From: an uncultured Anaerolineaceae bacterium
GTDB lineage: Bacteria > Chloroflexota > Anaerolineae > Anaerolineales > Anaerolineaceae
Assembly: GCA_927443345.1 (NCBI GenBank)
Contig: CAKMKJ010000055.1
Location: 1 to 53,013 of the forward strand
Direction of reading: 5' to 3'
Length of the DNA: 53,013 nucleotides
The position numbers and the translations under genes were made by a program. Within the stretch, counting starts at the first letter, position 1; every line of letters begins with the position of its first letter. Under the pieces are notes generated by a model. The model saw only the letters and a program-made list of their open reading frames with translations, was not told where the DNA came from and did no database searches. Of this stretch, positions 43,289 through 50,996 are shown in pieces.

Positions 43289-43775
43289 TTTTATCACCTG
43301 AGGTCTGAACGGAAGAGTTGTCACCGCTAAATTTCAAATTCTGGTAAGTCCTCATGGCTGGGGTAACAAGATAGAGAGAACTGAACACAAAAATTAAAAA
43401 TATGCACATGATCACCAAAACAAGCGCATGCCGGCTGAACGGCATTGGATTCTGTGTCAGCAAGAGGCGCTCAACCCAAAACCACACAGTAACAAGGATG
43501 ATTACAAAGCTGCTGTATATGACTGCCCACGAAAAACGCAGCCACAGAATGACAGCGGCAGATACCCAGGCAAAGGTGATCAAAACGCCAACAAACACCT
43601 GCAACACAATTGAGTTGACTGAAACAAAAGACAACCACCAGCTCCAACTCTGAAAAATTCCGAGTGTACCAACCAATGAGAACATCCCGGCCATCAAAAA
43701 GATGAAAGCCAAAAGGTAAAGTAAAAATGGCCGTTTCGCCATCGGCTTGCTTGTCAATTCAGACTCACTTCCCAT
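43281..43775 (-). CDS. Four-helix membrane protein of unknown function
   Basis: Protein of 164 residues with four hydrophobic helices and a polar tail. No recognised family. The start overlaps the end of the glycosyltransferase-like gene by 22 bases; an alternative start is at 43742 (MAKRPFLLY). It overlaps the CYTH gene start, so the three - strand genes are probably co-translated. Its place after a GT39-like gene suggests an envelope role, which is inference. Confidence 0.7.
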   Translation of the reverse strand: MGSESELTSKPMAKRPFLLYLLAFIFLMAGMFSLVGTLGIFQSWSWWLSFVSVNSIVLQVFVGVLITFAWVSAAVILWLRFSWAVIYSSFVIILVTVWFWVERLLLTQNPMPFSRHALVLVIMCIFLIFVFSSLYLVTPAMRTYQNLKFSGDNSSVQTSGDKNE

Positions 43776-46063
43776 AGGTGCACATGCGCCCGCTCTCCAT
43801 CATGAAGGTTCAATATTTCAATGTGTATTTTTTCCACCATCACCGACTGATCAAGCGTGAAGACGATATCCCGAATATCGCTGGATTCAGGCGCTTGTTT
43901 CACAAGTACCTGCTCTGCTGATCCGTCTGCTGGTATCAGTCGAATTGTAACAGTAGATGCCGTTCCGCCGATGCGAATGCTGACCTGGTTTAGAGCAAGT
44001 GCTTCATCCGGTCTGATTTCCAACCGCATCGGATTCGTATCGAGCGTGCGGACCAGACTGCTACCGTCGCCGTCAAAAACATTTTTCGCCTCGCCCATAT
44101 CGAGGTTTGGCATGCTGACTTTGAGTGCCCGCCCTTGTGGATCAACAACATCGGCTTCAGAAAGTGTTAACCGCACTTTCTGTTCTTCTGCAAAAATATC
44201 ATTTATATGATCAACATATTGCAGATGCGCGAAATAGAATCCCGGCTCTCCATTAGGAAAATCCAGGGTTTTAAAGGGTTCTATAGCTTTGAATTTGTTG
44301 CTTGCTTGAGCCTTAGCCAATTCCTCCGGGATTAAAATGAAAATCTTGTCTTGATTTATTTCTTTCATTTCAAACAAGTAGGCATCAATACTGCCCATTT
44401 CAAAAGGCAGCGGGCCATCAAAGAAGAAGCGTGCCGTCACATCCGTGCCGTTAGCCCAGGAAGGTGAGATGAAAATCTCCTGCTTCGGATTCTCTTCGAG
44501 CATGGTTTTAATTTGACCGAAGACTTGTTTGGCTCCGTATTGCTGCCCGCCCAATCCGTAATTGTCATACCACAACGGCCCGTTGACCAGCGCATCCCTC
44601 AGCATAAACCCACTATAAATGGATAAGCCAACAAAAATGATGCCAATCAGTACTTTTCTGGGGACTTTGACTTTCTCAATCCACTGCATGAGCTGATCCA
44701 AACCAATGGCGGTCAGCATCACTGCGGGGATGACCATAAAGAGCGAGCGTGTCACGGCGATACCAGCCATGGCCGCACCGGCAGGCGCTGCAAGGGTGGC
44801 AATCAAAAAGAGGCGGTATTCCGGTTTGGCGATCTTGCGCAGCATCACCCCAAACCCGAGCACATAAAAAGGCAGGGTCCAGAGCAGTAGATGGCCGTAG
44901 TCCTTCATAATGTGGCGCTCAAGATCAACCTGGTTGGGTATAAACCAATACAGCGGATTGAGCATCTTGAGATATTCCTTGAAGTAGATGCCCAATTTTT
45001 CGCTGAATGGGATGGCTTGAATCCAGTAGGAATCCAAAATTTGCAGGTGACGCAGGTTCTCTTCTGGATGCAGAATGATAAAACGCACATATGGCACCGC
45101 CAGCAAGGCAGCGATCCCCAGGCTGATTAAGACTGTCTTCCAGTTTTTGATATGGCAGCGGCTATCGGTGAGCAACAAAGCCAGGGCAGTTACTGCCATC
45201 ACCAATTGTGCAGGGCTGTAGCTGTAAAAACTTAATGCGCCAAAAACTACTGCTGCAAAAAGGTATTTTAGTTTCCCCTGACGGTACTGCAGATAGCAAT
45301 ACAGAAAAGCTGCATAAAATGAAACCGCCATCACCACTTCAAAGGCCGTGCGAGAATGCAAAAACCAGGCTGGCGTGATGCACAAGATCAATATCCCGGC
45401 AAATGCACATCTGGATTTCAAATTGTTCTTTAGCATCAATCCGATGGCCAACGCGGCCAGCAGTGAGATCACTACCGATGTGCCGCGCGTGACCCAGATC
45501 GATTTACCAAACATTAACCACGGCAGCACCTGTGCGTAAACAGATGTGCTCAGGTTGTATTGCCCGCCATTCACCAGATATGTAGGCAGCAGCTCACCCT
45601 GATAATTACGAAACCCGTCGCGTACCATATCCGCAGCGAGCACTGTCTGCACGGCTTCATCAGTAAAGAAGTAAATTGGGTAGGCATCCAGCCCAATGAA
45701 GCGCGTCACCAGGTAGACCAGCAAAGCCAACCCGATCAGCCATACCTGCCAGGTTAATTTTCTGGCTGTTGCTTGTTTCTCAACAGGGTTTGGCATGGTC
45801 GGTTCAGCCTGCATTGGTGGTTCAGGTTCCAACACGGCATGCGGTTCTAGAGCATTGGTGAAACTTTTTCGCTGAAGAGAGACCGGCTTGCCGTCTGCGT
45901 CCACCTGGCTGACGATCAGGTCAAGCGATGCACCGGCCTCAAGCGTAATAGTAACGGTCGTCTTAAGGCTTGATTTGGCTTCAAGATTAATGAACTGCTC
46001 ACCCTGCGCTGCAGGGCTGCTGTTTTCTGTCGGAAGGGGATGGTCGGGGTCTGATTTATCCAT
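43754..46063 (-). CDS. GT39/PMT-like membrane glycosyltransferase
   Basis: Large membrane protein of 769 residues. A soluble N-terminal extension of about 110 residues precedes helix 1. The first outer loop carries RFIGLDAYPIYFFTDEAVQT, where the acidic residues resemble the catalytic Asp/Glu site of GT-C transferases. About eleven helices run to roughly residue 480. The C-terminal part ends in a beta-rich, discoidin-like domain (LNQVSIRIGG... HVHLWEVSLN). Family enzymes move a sugar from a lipid carrier onto protein or glycan. Acceptor not predictable. First gene of the 43-46 kb membrane cluster. Confidence 0.85.
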   Translation of the reverse strand: MDKSDPDHPLPTENSSPAAQGEQFINLEAKSSLKTTVTITLEAGASLDLIVSQVDADGKPVSLQRKSFTNALEPHAVLEPEPPMQAEPTMPNPVEKQATARKLTWQVWLIGLALLVYLVTRFIGLDAYPIYFFTDEAVQTVLAADMVRDGFRNYQGELLPTYLVNGGQYNLSTSVYAQVLPWLMFGKSIWVTRGTSVVISLLAALAIGLMLKNNLKSRCAFAGILILCITPAWFLHSRTAFEVVMAVSFYAAFLYCYLQYRQGKLKYLFAAVVFGALSFYSYSPAQLVMAVTALALLLTDSRCHIKNWKTVLISLGIAALLAVPYVRFIILHPEENLRHLQILDSYWIQAIPFSEKLGIYFKEYLKMLNPLYWFIPNQVDLERHIMKDYGHLLLWTLPFYVLGFGVMLRKIAKPEYRLFLIATLAAPAGAAMAGIAVTRSLFMVIPAVMLTAIGLDQLMQWIEKVKVPRKVLIGIIFVGLSIYSGFMLRDALVNGPLWYDNYGLGGQQYGAKQVFGQIKTMLEENPKQEIFISPSWANGTDVTARFFFDGPLPFEMGSIDAYLFEMKEINQDKIFILIPEELAKAQASNKFKAIEPFKTLDFPNGEPGFYFAHLQYVDHINDIFAEEQKVRLTLSEADVVDPQGRALKVSMPNLDMGEAKNVFDGDGSSLVRTLDTNPMRLEIRPDEALALNQVSIRIGGTASTVTIRLIPADGSAEQVLVKQAPESSDIRDIVFTLDQSVMVEKIHIEILNLHDGERAHVHLWEVSLN

Positions 46064-46084
46064 GAGATGATCCCACTATTAAAA

Positions 46085-46195
46085 TTATAGCATGGGCATT
46101 TCATCGTCGTACATATCCAAACCAAGTGCTCGAGCACTGTCATAAACTGTTTCAACCCAATGGCGTGACGTGTTACAATCCAAACTGTAAACCAT
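46085..46195 (-). CDS. Possible 36-residue protein upstream of the GT39-like gene
   Basis: A short frame from ATG 46195 to TAA 46085 encodes MVYSLDCNTSRHWVETVYD and then a tail with SARALGLDMYDDEMPML. It has amphipathic, coding-like composition and is 21 bases before the GT39-like start, in the same direction. Its start is only 19 bases from the divergent gatC start, leaving little room for a promoter, and I see no strong ribosome site. It could be a real tiny gene or the remains of one. Confidence 0.35.
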   Translation of the reverse strand: MVYSLDCNTSRHWVETVYDSARALGLDMYDDEMPML

Positions 46196-46214
46196 TTTAT
46201 CTACGAGAGTGACT

Positions 46215-46535
46215 ATGAGCGAATCAATCACTGTGGATGTTTTCAATCATCTGGTAGGGCTGGCCGCACTTGAACTGGCTCCAGATCAAGCGGATTATCT
46301 ACGCACTCAACTCAACCATCAACTGAAAGTTATTGATGAGTTGAAAGCCATCCCCCTGGATGAAAATGTGCCCATCAATTTGCACGGCGTGCCCTACGAG
46401 AAAGCCTCCAGTGCGCTGCCTCGCGAAGATATCCACAAACCCTTCCCTGACCCCAGATCCATTCTGGCTCAATCCCCACAGGTGGATGACGGCTACATTA
46501 TCGTGCCTGATATTCCCCACACCACATTGAAGTAG
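46215..46535 (+). CDS. gatC: Glutamyl/aspartyl-tRNA amidotransferase subunit C
   Basis: Subunit of 106 residues. ATG 46215 has GAGAG just upstream; a GTG at 46209 is in frame but less likely. It starts with the family's N-terminal helix (FNHLVGLAALELAPDQ) and ends with an extended tail that wraps around GatA in known structures. gatA follows after 6 bases. Confidence 0.93.
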   Translation: MSESITVDVFNHLVGLAALELAPDQADYLRTQLNHQLKVIDELKAIPLDENVPINLHGVPYEKASSALPREDIHKPFPDPRSILAQSPQVDDGYIIVPDIPHTTLK

Positions 46536-46541
46536 GCGCAC

Positions 46542-48128
46542 ATGGACCTCTGCGATCTTTCTGCTCTTGAATTAACCCAACTGCTGCGCCAGAAAAAAAC
46601 CTCTGCGGTCGAAATTCTAGAATCAACCCTTGAACGCATCGGCAGTGTGGACGGACGCAGCGGCGTCCTGGATGCCGGTGCCCTCAGCGAAGAAGACAAA
46701 CAAAAAGTTCACGCCTTCATCACCCTCACCGATGACCGCGCTTTGGAACATGCACAAAAAATTGATCAACAGTTGGCCAGGGGTGAAGACCCCGGTCCGC
46801 TAGCGGGTGTGCCCTTCTCGGTCAAAGACATCTTTTGCGTCAGTGGCACACCTTCAACGGCTGCTTCGCGCATTCTGGCCAATTTCAAATCGCCATACAC
46901 CGCCACAGCCGTCGCCCGCATGGAAGCCGCCGGCGCACTGATGGTCGGCAAGGTCAACCTGGATGAATTTACTCACGGCTCTTCAAACGAGTCCTCCGCA
47001 TTTCAACCCAGCCCGCGCAACCCTTGGGACACCTCGCGTGTGCCGGGAGGTTCTTCCGGCGGCAGCGCGGCATCCGTGGCGGCCGGTGAAGTACCCCTTT
47101 CCCTTGGCACGGATACCGCCGGCTCGATCCGCCAGCCCGCGGCTTTCTGCGGCGTGGTGGGCGTCAAACCCACCTACGGACGCGTCTCTCGCTACGGCTT
47201 GATCGCTTTCGCCTCCTCGCTGGATTGTCCCGGCCCGGTGGCGCGCACGGTCAGCGATGCAGCGGCCATGCTGCAGGTCATCAGTGGTGCGGATGAACAT
47301 GACGCCACAAGCGCCCCCACCCCAGCGCAGGATTATCTTTCAACCATCGAAAACGGCGTCAAAGGCATGCGCATCGGCCTTTCACCCGACTATTTCAAAA
47401 TCACTTATCCAGACCCGCAAACCGGTGAACTCTTAATCCAGCCGCTGCCGGCCGAAATTGAAAAATCCGTGCGCGAAGCAGCCGAAAAACTGGCTGCTTT
47501 GGGGGCTGAAATTGTTGAAGACGTGCCCATGCCAAACACGCGTTTTGGCATCCCCGCTTATTTCGTCATCAGCCGGGTTGAAACTGCATCCAACCTGCAC
47601 CGCTTTGACGGCGTTAAATACGGCCTTCGCACCACTGCGCCTACTGCAGATTTAACTCAGATGTACCGTCAGTCTCGCAACGAAGGCTTCGGCCTGCAAC
47701 CCAAGCTGCGCATTTTGATGGGCATGTATGTCAGCGCGGCGCAATACAGCGAGGAATACTACAAACGTGCGCTGCGCGTGCGCACCTTGATCCGCTGTGA
47801 TTTTGAAGCTGTATATGACCCCAATGGCAAATATCGCTTGGATGCGCTCCTGACACCCACCACCCCCACCACCGCGTTTGCCATGGAAGCCATTTATGGC
47901 AATTCGGTCTTGATGCAGTACGCCGACCAACTAACCGTTGCTGCCAACCACGCCGGTGTGCCAGGCATTTCCCTCCCTGGTGGTCTCGATGAAAGCGGAT
48001 TGCCCATTGGCATCCAACTGTTGGGTGCTGATTTCTGCGAAGACAAGTTGTTCCGCATCGGCCGTGCCTACGAACAAGCCACCGAAAGCGCAGAATGGCG
48101 CAAAATCAAACCACAAGTATTAAGGTAG
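46542..48128 (+). CDS. gatA: Glutamyl/aspartyl-tRNA amidotransferase subunit A
   Basis: Amidase of 528 residues that releases ammonia from glutamine for tRNA amidation. The amidase signature is GGSSGGSAASVAAGEVPLS with TDTAGSIRQPAAFCG, and the catalytic Lys is in FSVKDIF, giving the Ser-cisSer-Lys triad. An insertion of about 25 residues (residues 38-60, GRSGVLDAGALSEED) makes it longer than most GatA. gatC is directly upstream; gatB is separated by two inserted genes. Confidence 0.96.
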   Translation: MDLCDLSALELTQLLRQKKTSAVEILESTLERIGSVDGRSGVLDAGALSEEDKQKVHAFITLTDDRALEHAQKIDQQLARGEDPGPLAGVPFSVKDIFCVSGTPSTAASRILANFKSPYTATAVARMEAAGALMVGKVNLDEFTHGSSNESSAFQPSPRNPWDTSRVPGGSSGGSAASVAAGEVPLSLGTDTAGSIRQPAAFCGVVGVKPTYGRVSRYGLIAFASSLDCPGPVARTVSDAAAMLQVISGADEHDATSAPTPAQDYLSTIENGVKGMRIGLSPDYFKITYPDPQTGELLIQPLPAEIEKSVREAAEKLAALGAEIVEDVPMPNTRFGIPAYFVISRVETASNLHRFDGVKYGLRTTAPTADLTQMYRQSRNEGFGLQPKLRILMGMYVSAAQYSEEYYKRALRVRTLIRCDFEAVYDPNGKYRLDALLTPTTPTTAFAMEAIYGNSVLMQYADQLTVAANHAGVPGISLPGGLDESGLPIGIQLLGADFCEDKLFRIGRAYEQATESAEWRKIKPQVLR

Positions 48129-48153
48129 TGCTCAATTTGGAGTATGGATTTAT

Positions 48154-48891
48154 TTGTTGATAAAACGATTTTTAGCGGTTGTTGTATTGGTTCTGTTGGT
48201 AGGGTTTGGTTCTGCGTGTGCGTTTACTAACACTATCAGCCAAATCATTGCGTCTGATACACCCACCTTTACCAGCACCGCCACGAACACAGCTACCACC
48301 ACAAGTACATCTACACCCACGGTGACGCTGACGGCCACTGCAACAGCCACAGAAACACCCACAGCCACGGCCACCCAGACCGAGACGCCGCGTCCGACCA
48401 GAACCTTAACAAAAGCAGCACCCAAACCCACCAATACCACATCCTCGTCTGAAGGCGGCGAAGGTGGTGGAGAATCCGGTGGGGATAGCGGAGGCGGATG
48501 CAACGGCGCGAACAGTTCCATGGAATCAGCCGTGTTTAGCATGATTAACAGCCAACGCTCCGGCGCCGGGCTGGGATCTCTGCAAAGTTCATCCACACTG
48601 ACCAGCATCGCCCGCAGCTACAGTAAGTCAATGGCAGAAAATGGATTCTTTAGTCATGGTGACATCTGGAGCCGCGTTAATGCTTCAGGCGCCTATACCG
48701 CAGTCGGCGAGATCCTCTATGCCGGACCCGGCCCTTATAACAATGCCTCTTCTGCGATCTTTTCCTGGCTTGCCAGTTCAAGCCATCGCGACCAAATGTT
48801 GAGTTCAATGTATACCCAGATGGGCGTTGGTTACTGGTGCGCACCCAACAGCCAGTATGAAGGCTATTTCACCGTGGATTTTGCAAAATAG
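48154..48891 (+). CDS. CAP-domain (SCP/PR-1) lipoprotein
   Basis: Exported lipoprotein of 245 residues. The likely start is TTG 48154 or TTG 48157. The signal peptide ends GFGSAC (lipobox). A Thr/Ser/Glu-rich linker with many Thr-Ala-Thr repeats (about 35-110) leads to the CAP domain (about 120-245) with SIARSYSKSMAENGFFSHG and SSSHRDQMLSSMYTQMGVG. These match the CAP motifs. Function is unknown in bacteria; extracellular protease-like or lipid-binding roles have been proposed. It lies between gatA and the RAYT gene. Confidence 0.88.
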   Translation: MLIKRFLAVVVLVLLVGFGSACAFTNTISQIIASDTPTFTSTATNTATTTSTSTPTVTLTATATATETPTATATQTETPRPTRTLTKAAPKPTNTTSSSEGGEGGGESGGDSGGGCNGANSSMESAVFSMINSQRSGAGLGSLQSSSTLTSIARSYSKSMAENGFFSHGDIWSRVNASGAYTAVGEILYAGPGPYNNASSAIFSWLASSSHRDQMLSSMYTQMGVGYWCAPNSQYEGYFTVDFAK

Positions 48892-48918
48892 TAATAATTT
48901 CGACCTAGAGACTGAAAG

Positions 48919-49446
48919 ATGGAAGAACCTGCTTCACCTTACGTCCATTATTACAACCGGGGCGTGAATAAAGAAATTATCTTTTTCACTTCTGATAACT
49001 ATTTGCTTTTAATTAGAAAGTTAACAGAATATATTAAGGAATATCAAATTGAATTAATAGCTTTTTGCCTGATGCCCAATCACTATCACATTCTCCTCAA
49101 ACATGAGAATCAAAATGATGGGTCAAAATTAATTCAACGACTTTTCAATAGTTACACACAAGCCATCAACAAAAGGTATTCAAGAGTTGGAACATTGTTC
49201 CAGGGCAATGTAAAAAAACGCTTTATCGAAGATGATGATTACTTGGCAGAAACTATCAAATATATTCATCTCAACCCTGTAAAAGCAGGTCTTTGTGATA
49301 AACCGGAAAATTGGGAATATTCTGATTATCGAGAATGGATTGGGCTTGACGAAACAATAAGAAATATTTCTGTTGAACGTGATAACATATTTGGAAGTAC
49401 AAAAGATTATGAAGAGTTGATTAACTTTGAATACCAAAAGTTTTAA
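48919..49446 (+). CDS. REP-associated tyrosine transposase (RAYT, IS200-like)
   Basis: HUH-type transposase of 175 residues. The paired-His motif is MPNHYHILLK near residue 55, a Tyr follows in LFNSYTQAINKRYSR, and the C-terminal family motif is YIHLNPVKAGLC...NWEYSDY. These enzymes cut and join single-stranded DNA at REP palindromes. The gene is much more A/T-rich than the flanking gat genes and sits between gatA/CAP and gatB, so it was probably acquired. A REP-like palindrome lies 5 bases after its stop. Confidence 0.92.
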   Translation: MEEPASPYVHYYNRGVNKEIIFFTSDNYLLLIRKLTEYIKEYQIELIAFCLMPNHYHILLKHENQNDGSKLIQRLFNSYTQAINKRYSRVGTLFQGNVKKRFIEDDDYLAETIKYIHLNPVKAGLCDKPENWEYSDYREWIGLDETIRNISVERDNIFGSTKDYEELINFEYQKF

Positions 49447-49450
49447 TGCC

Positions 49451-49483
49451 AACCTTGACAAGGTTTGAAACCTTGTCAAGGTT
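49451..49483. repeat. REP-like palindrome, copy 2, next to the RAYT gene
   Basis: AACCTTGACAAGG (49451-49463), spacer TTTGAAA, CCTTGTCAAGGTT (49471-49483), a perfect 13-bp inverted repeat. It matches copy 1 at 24981 except for a C to A in the left arm and a matching G to T in the right arm. It lies 5 bases downstream of the RAYT stop and 50 bases before gatB. It has no T tract, so it is not a typical terminator. Confidence 0.9.
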
Positions 49484-49532
49484 GCCTGAAGAGTTTTTGT
49501 CCATAAATATGATAAAAAACTACAGAGGCACA

Positions 49533-50987
49533 ATGACAGAATACGAAGCAGTGATCGGACTTGAAACACACATTCAACTTAATACCACTACCAAGGTGTT
49601 TTGCTCTTGCAAAGCGGACTCATGGTACGACGGGCCTAATACCAACATCTGCCCGGTGTGCTGCGGCTTGCCTGGGGTGCTGCCGGTGCTCAACAAGGCA
49701 GTGGTCGAAAAAGCTACCCTGCTGGCCAATGCCATGCATTCCGAGATTCGTCCGATCTCATACTTCGATCGCAAGAATTACTTCTACCCCGACCTGCCCA
49801 AGGGATATCAGATTTCTCAATTTGACGAATCAATCGGCAAGGGCGGATTCCTTGACCTGCCCGTCCCGGCCAACGCCTCGCCTGACAAACAGGCATACAT
49901 TCGCCGCGTAGGCATCTGGAAGATGCACATCGAAGAGGACGCCGGCAAAACCAAGACCGCGGGCAATCGCCGTCTGATTGACTTTAACCGCTGCGGCGTA
50001 CCGCTGGTCGAGATGGTTACCGCCCCCGACCTGCGCACCGCGGATGAAGCCGCCCAATACCTCACCCGTCTGCGTCAATTGCTGCGCTGGATCGGCATCT
50101 CCGAGGCAGACATGGAAAAAGGCCACCTGCGCTGTGACGCCAACGTCTCCATCCGCAAAAAGGGCGAGACACTGCTCAACCCCAAGACCGAGATCAAGAA
50201 CGTCAACTCCATTGACGCAGTACGCGAAGCCATCCTCAAAGAGGTCGAGCGCCAGATCCGCGAAACGGAGGCCGGCAACCGTATTGAAGCCTGGACGCTT
50301 GAATGGGACGAAGATACCAACACCCTTAAAAAGATGCGATCCAAAGAGACCGAGGCTGATTACCGCTACTTCCGCGAACCGGATCTGCTTCCCATCCGTC
50401 TCGAAGACGAGTGGAAGCAAGCCATCCTTACTGACTTCCCCGAACTGCCGCTGGAGCGCCGAGCGCGCTTCATCGAACAATATGGCCTGCCCGAGTACGA
50501 CGCCGAAATTCTCACCTCTGAACGCAAACTCTCCGATTACTACGAAACCACGGTCAAGGCTTATGGCGGCGATGCAAAGAAAGTCTCCAACTGGCTGATG
50601 AACGAAGTACTGCGAATGATCAACGACCAGGGTCTCAACCCTGCCGAAATGGAGCTGACCCCCGCCGCGCTGGCTTCCATCCTCAAGCTGGTGGATGCCG
50701 GCACCATCAACATCAATACCGGCAAGAGCCTGCTGCAAAAAGTGCAGCAAACGGGCAAATCGCCTGATGCGATTGTCTCTGAAGAAGGCTTGGGATTGGT
50801 GAGCGACGATTCCGCCATCCGCGCCGTGTGCGAAGAAGTGTTGGCCGAAAGCCCCAACGAAGTGGCTGCCTTCAAAGGCGGCAAAGTCACTCTCATCGGC
50901 TGGTTCGTGGGCGGCGTGATGAAAAAGATGCGCGGCAAGGCTGACGCGGCTATGGCGAAAAATATTTTGGAAGAATTATTAAGCTAA
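49533..50987 (+). CDS. gatB: Glutamyl/aspartyl-tRNA amidotransferase subunit B
   Basis: Subunit of 484 residues that binds the mischarged tRNA and carries out the kinase and amidation steps. Start ATG 49533 (MTEYEAVIGLETHIQL) has GAGG upstream; the longer frame is encoded by the palindrome and is not real. The zinc-ligand segment is CSCKAD...CPVCCGLPG. The core YFDRKNYFYPDLPKGYQISQ and the C-terminal helical tail are present. It is cut off from gatC-gatA by the CAP and RAYT genes, so it needs its own promoter. Confidence 0.95.
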   Translation: MTEYEAVIGLETHIQLNTTTKVFCSCKADSWYDGPNTNICPVCCGLPGVLPVLNKAVVEKATLLANAMHSEIRPISYFDRKNYFYPDLPKGYQISQFDESIGKGGFLDLPVPANASPDKQAYIRRVGIWKMHIEEDAGKTKTAGNRRLIDFNRCGVPLVEMVTAPDLRTADEAAQYLTRLRQLLRWIGISEADMEKGHLRCDANVSIRKKGETLLNPKTEIKNVNSIDAVREAILKEVERQIRETEAGNRIEAWTLEWDEDTNTLKKMRSKETEADYRYFREPDLLPIRLEDEWKQAILTDFPELPLERRARFIEQYGLPEYDAEILTSERKLSDYYETTVKAYGGDAKKVSNWLMNEVLRMINDQGLNPAEMELTPAALASILKLVDAGTININTGKSLLQKVQQTGKSPDAIVSEEGLGLVSDDSAIRAVCEEVLAESPNEVAAFKGGKVTLIGWFVGGVMKKMRGKADAAMAKNILEELLS

Positions 50988-50996
50988 CTTTCCATC

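Noticed and set aside
46125-46138. AGTGCTCGAGCACT palindrome as an operator for gatC
   Set aside because: It lies in the short coding-like frame and no matching copy was seen elsewhere in the window.
48150-48608. A 152-codon - strand frame opposite the CAP lipoprotein linker
   Set aside because: It comes from the repetitive linker on the other strand; the + strand frame has the lipobox and CAP domain.
49446-49532. Longer GatB N terminus
   Set aside because: These codons are the REP palindrome; the real start has a ribosome site at 49533.
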